Source: an uncultured Pelagibacteraceae bacterium (GTDB lineage: Bacteria; Pseudomonadota; Alphaproteobacteria; Pelagibacterales; Pelagibacteraceae). Taken from it: a stretch of 32,210 nucleotides of DNA. The stretch spans positions 1 through 32,210 of the forward strand of contig CACJWU010000008.1 in NCBI GenBank assembly GCA_902597215.1, written 5' to 3'. The translations under genes and the position numbers were made by a program. Every line of letters begins with the position of its first letter. The first letter of the stretch is position 1. Positions 30,314-32,210 of the stretch are shown piece after piece. The notes below the pieces were generated by a model. That model saw nothing but the letters and a program-made list of their open reading frames with translations, was not told where the DNA came from and searched no databases.

Positions 30314-31315
30314 ATGGGAAAAAAAATATTTTCAGGTGTTCAACCTACTGGTAATTTACATCTTGGTAATTATTTAGGAGCAATAAAAAATTTTGTAGAG
30401 TTAAGTAATGACAAAGATAATGATTGTATTTTCTGTGTTGTTGATCTTCACGCAATAACCGTAAAACAAAATCCTAAAGAACTAAGAAGTAACATTCGTG
30501 AAACAGTAGCAACTTTTGTGGCAAGCGGGATAGATCCAAAAAAAAGTATTATATTTAATCAATCTAAGGTGACAGCTCATTCTGAAGCAGCTTGGATATT
30601 AAGTTGTTCAGCAAGAACGGGTTGGCTAAGTAGAATGACGCAATTCAAAGAAAAGGCTGGAAAGGATAAAGAAAAAGCTAGCGTCGGCTTATATTCCTAT
30701 CCAGTTTTAATGGCAGCCGATATTTTGCTATATGACACAACTCATGTTCCAGTTGGTGATGATCAAAAACAACATTTGGAACTCTGTAGAGATATTGCTC
30801 AAAAATTTAATAATGATTTTGGAGCAGAGAATTTTTTTAAAGCACCAGAACCACTAATTCAAAAACAGTTCTCAAGGATAATGAGTCTTAAAGACGGATT
30901 AAAAAAAATGAGTAAATCTGAATTATCAGATTTAAGCAGAATTAATTTAACAGATAATGCAGATCAAATAATTAATAAGATTAAAAAAGCAAAAACAGAT
31001 CCTTTACCAATGCCATCTAACAATGAAGAATTGGATAAAAGACATGAAGCAAAAAATTTAATTGGAATTTATTCGAGTTTAACAGGTACAAAATTAGAAA
31101 AATCAATTAATGAGTTTTCAGGAAAAAATTTTTCAGAATTTAAGGAAATATTATCACAAGTACTAGTTGAGAAAATTTCACCAATATCAAACGAAATTAG
31201 TAAACTATTAGCTGAAAAAAATTTTCTAGATTCTATTCTTTTAGAAGGATCTGAAAAAGCTGATAAAATTGCATCTAAAAAGATGAAAAAAATTCACGAA
31301 ATATTAGGTTTTTAA
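30314..31315 (+). CDS. trpS: Tryptophanyl-tRNA synthetase
   Basis: [53 protein letters not shown]. Confidence 0.98.
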   Translation: MGKKIFSGVQPTGNLHLGNYLGAIKNFVELSNDKDNDCIFCVVDLHAITVKQNPKELRSNIRETVATFVASGIDPKKSIIFNQSKVTAHSEAAWILSCSARTGWLSRMTQFKEKAGKDKEKASVGLYSYPVLMAADILLYDTTHVPVGDDQKQHLELCRDIAQKFNNDFGAENFFKAPEPLIQKQFSRIMSLKDGLKKMSKSELSDLSRINLTDNADQIINKIKKAKTDPLPMPSNNEELDKRHEAKNLIGIYSSLTGTKLEKSINEFSGKNFSEFKEILSQVLVEKISPISNEISKLLAEKNFLDSILLEGSEKADKIASKKMKKIHEILGF

Positions 31316-31369
31316 ACAAATAATCCAATTACAAGTTTCAATTTTAGAATTATTTACTATATATAAAAT

Positions 31370-31909
31370 ATGTTTGTTCAAACTGAAATAACCCCAAATC
31401 CTAATTCATTAAAATTTTTACCTGGTAAGGATGTTTCTAGATGTGGATCCTTTGAAATTACAAAAAAGGATGAAACAAATAATGAATTAATTAGAAATTT
31501 ACTTTCAATAAATGGAGTAGAGGGGATTTTTTTGGGTAAAGATTTTATTTCAATTAATAAATACGATGAAACTTCGTGGGAAGAAGTAAAACATATTATC
31601 ATTTCATTGATAAACGATTTTTATTCAACTGGGAAAGAATGTGTAGTTGAAGATAGTTTAAATCAAACAAAAGAGGATTTAAATGATTTAGAAAAAAAAA
31701 TAATTAAAATTTTAGATGAGAAAATTAGACCAGCTGTAGCTAAAGACGGTGGAGATATAAAGTTTAAAGAATTTAAAGATGGTATCGTAAAGGTTCAGTT
31801 ACAAGGAAGCTGCTCCGGATGTCCGAGTTCAACTATGACTTTAAAACAAGGTGTCCAAAATCTACTATGTCATTATTTACCAGAGGTAAAAGAGGTTGAA
31901 GCAATATAG
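31370..31909 (+). CDS. NifU-like Fe-S scaffold protein (Nfu)
   Basis: N-terminal Nfu_N MFVQTEITPNPNSLKFLPG; C-terminal VAKDGGDIKF...LQGSCSGCPSSTMTLKQGV with CxxC. Confidence 0.95.
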   Translation: MFVQTEITPNPNSLKFLPGKDVSRCGSFEITKKDETNNELIRNLLSINGVEGIFLGKDFISINKYDETSWEEVKHIIISLINDFYSTGKECVVEDSLNQTKEDLNDLEKKIIKILDEKIRPAVAKDGGDIKFKEFKDGIVKVQLQGSCSGCPSSTMTLKQGVQNLLCHYLPEVKEVEAI

Positions 31910-31910
31910 T

Positions 31911-32210
31911 ATGAGAAAAAAGATAAAATTTTTAAGATTTTTTGATCAAAAAGATATTGGGTCATTACCTAGAGTCTTTTTAAGTAGTTTGATTGTTTTA
32001 TTCTTTTTTTACTCAATGCCACATGTCATTAATATGAACTCTTCTGAAGTCTATAAAAATAATTCAAAGACTGTTTTAGCCTATACTTTAAATAACAAAT
32101 CAGATGGAAAAAATAATGAAGGTATTTTGGATGAAAGAGATTTATTGGTCGATATTTTTAATTTAAATGATTTAGAAACTGATACTGTGAGACTAAATGC
32201 ATCAACAATA
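31911..32210 (+). CDS. N-terminal 100 codons of a membrane-anchored protein, truncated at the window edge
   Basis: Open frame from ATG 31911 to the end: MRKKIKFLRFFDQKDIGSLPRVFLSSLIVLFFFYSMPHVINMNSSEVYKN... One N-terminal TM helix; function not determinable from this fragment. Confidence 0.75.
   Translation, partial: MRKKIKFLRFFDQKDIGSLPRVFLSSLIVLFFFYSMPHVINMNSSEVYKNNSKTVLAYTLNNKSDGKNNEGILDERDLLVDIFNLNDLETDTVRLNASTI

Overview
The window is AT-rich and reads as a contiguous stretch of a streamlined alphaproteobacterial chromosome. Protein content and gene order look like the SAR11/Pelagibacterales; this is from protein recognition, with no database search run. The left end is the conserved origin-proximal block rho-mnmE-mnmG-rsmG-parA-parB. 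It converges on a minus-strand operon DUF3576-leuS-lptE-holA. Next come an abundant-type outer-membrane porin with a perfect-stem bidirectional terminator, a TPR-sulfotransferase, a ThiE-like/YggS divergent pair, an L,D-transpeptidase/orphan winged-helix regulator divergent pair, and a 2OG-Fe(II) oxygenase. These are followed by grpE-dnaK-dnaJ-(small membrane ORF)-dapB-nth-pfkB, then rdgB, a LpoA/LppC-like protein, rsmI, a BON lipoprotein, maeB, murJ, trpS, nfuA, and a truncated gene at the right edge. I found no tRNA, rRNA, CRISPR array, transposon or prophage, and no convincing novel defence or mobile system. The most interesting signals are: (1) a near-consensus parS site embedded in the rsmG coding sequence, where it encodes VSRET; (2) a 13-A homopolymer at the rsmG/parA junction where a +1 slip would fuse the two reading frames; (3) an unlisted 55-aa two-helix membrane ORF between dnaJ and dapB; (4) divergent genes whose two start codons share one ATGCAT palindrome; (5) a degenerate ThiE-like protein next to the PLP-homeostasis gene; (6) an orphan OmpR-like regulator with a degenerate receiver, 9 bp from a signal-less L,D-transpeptidase; (7) a candidate RpoH promoter before dnaK.
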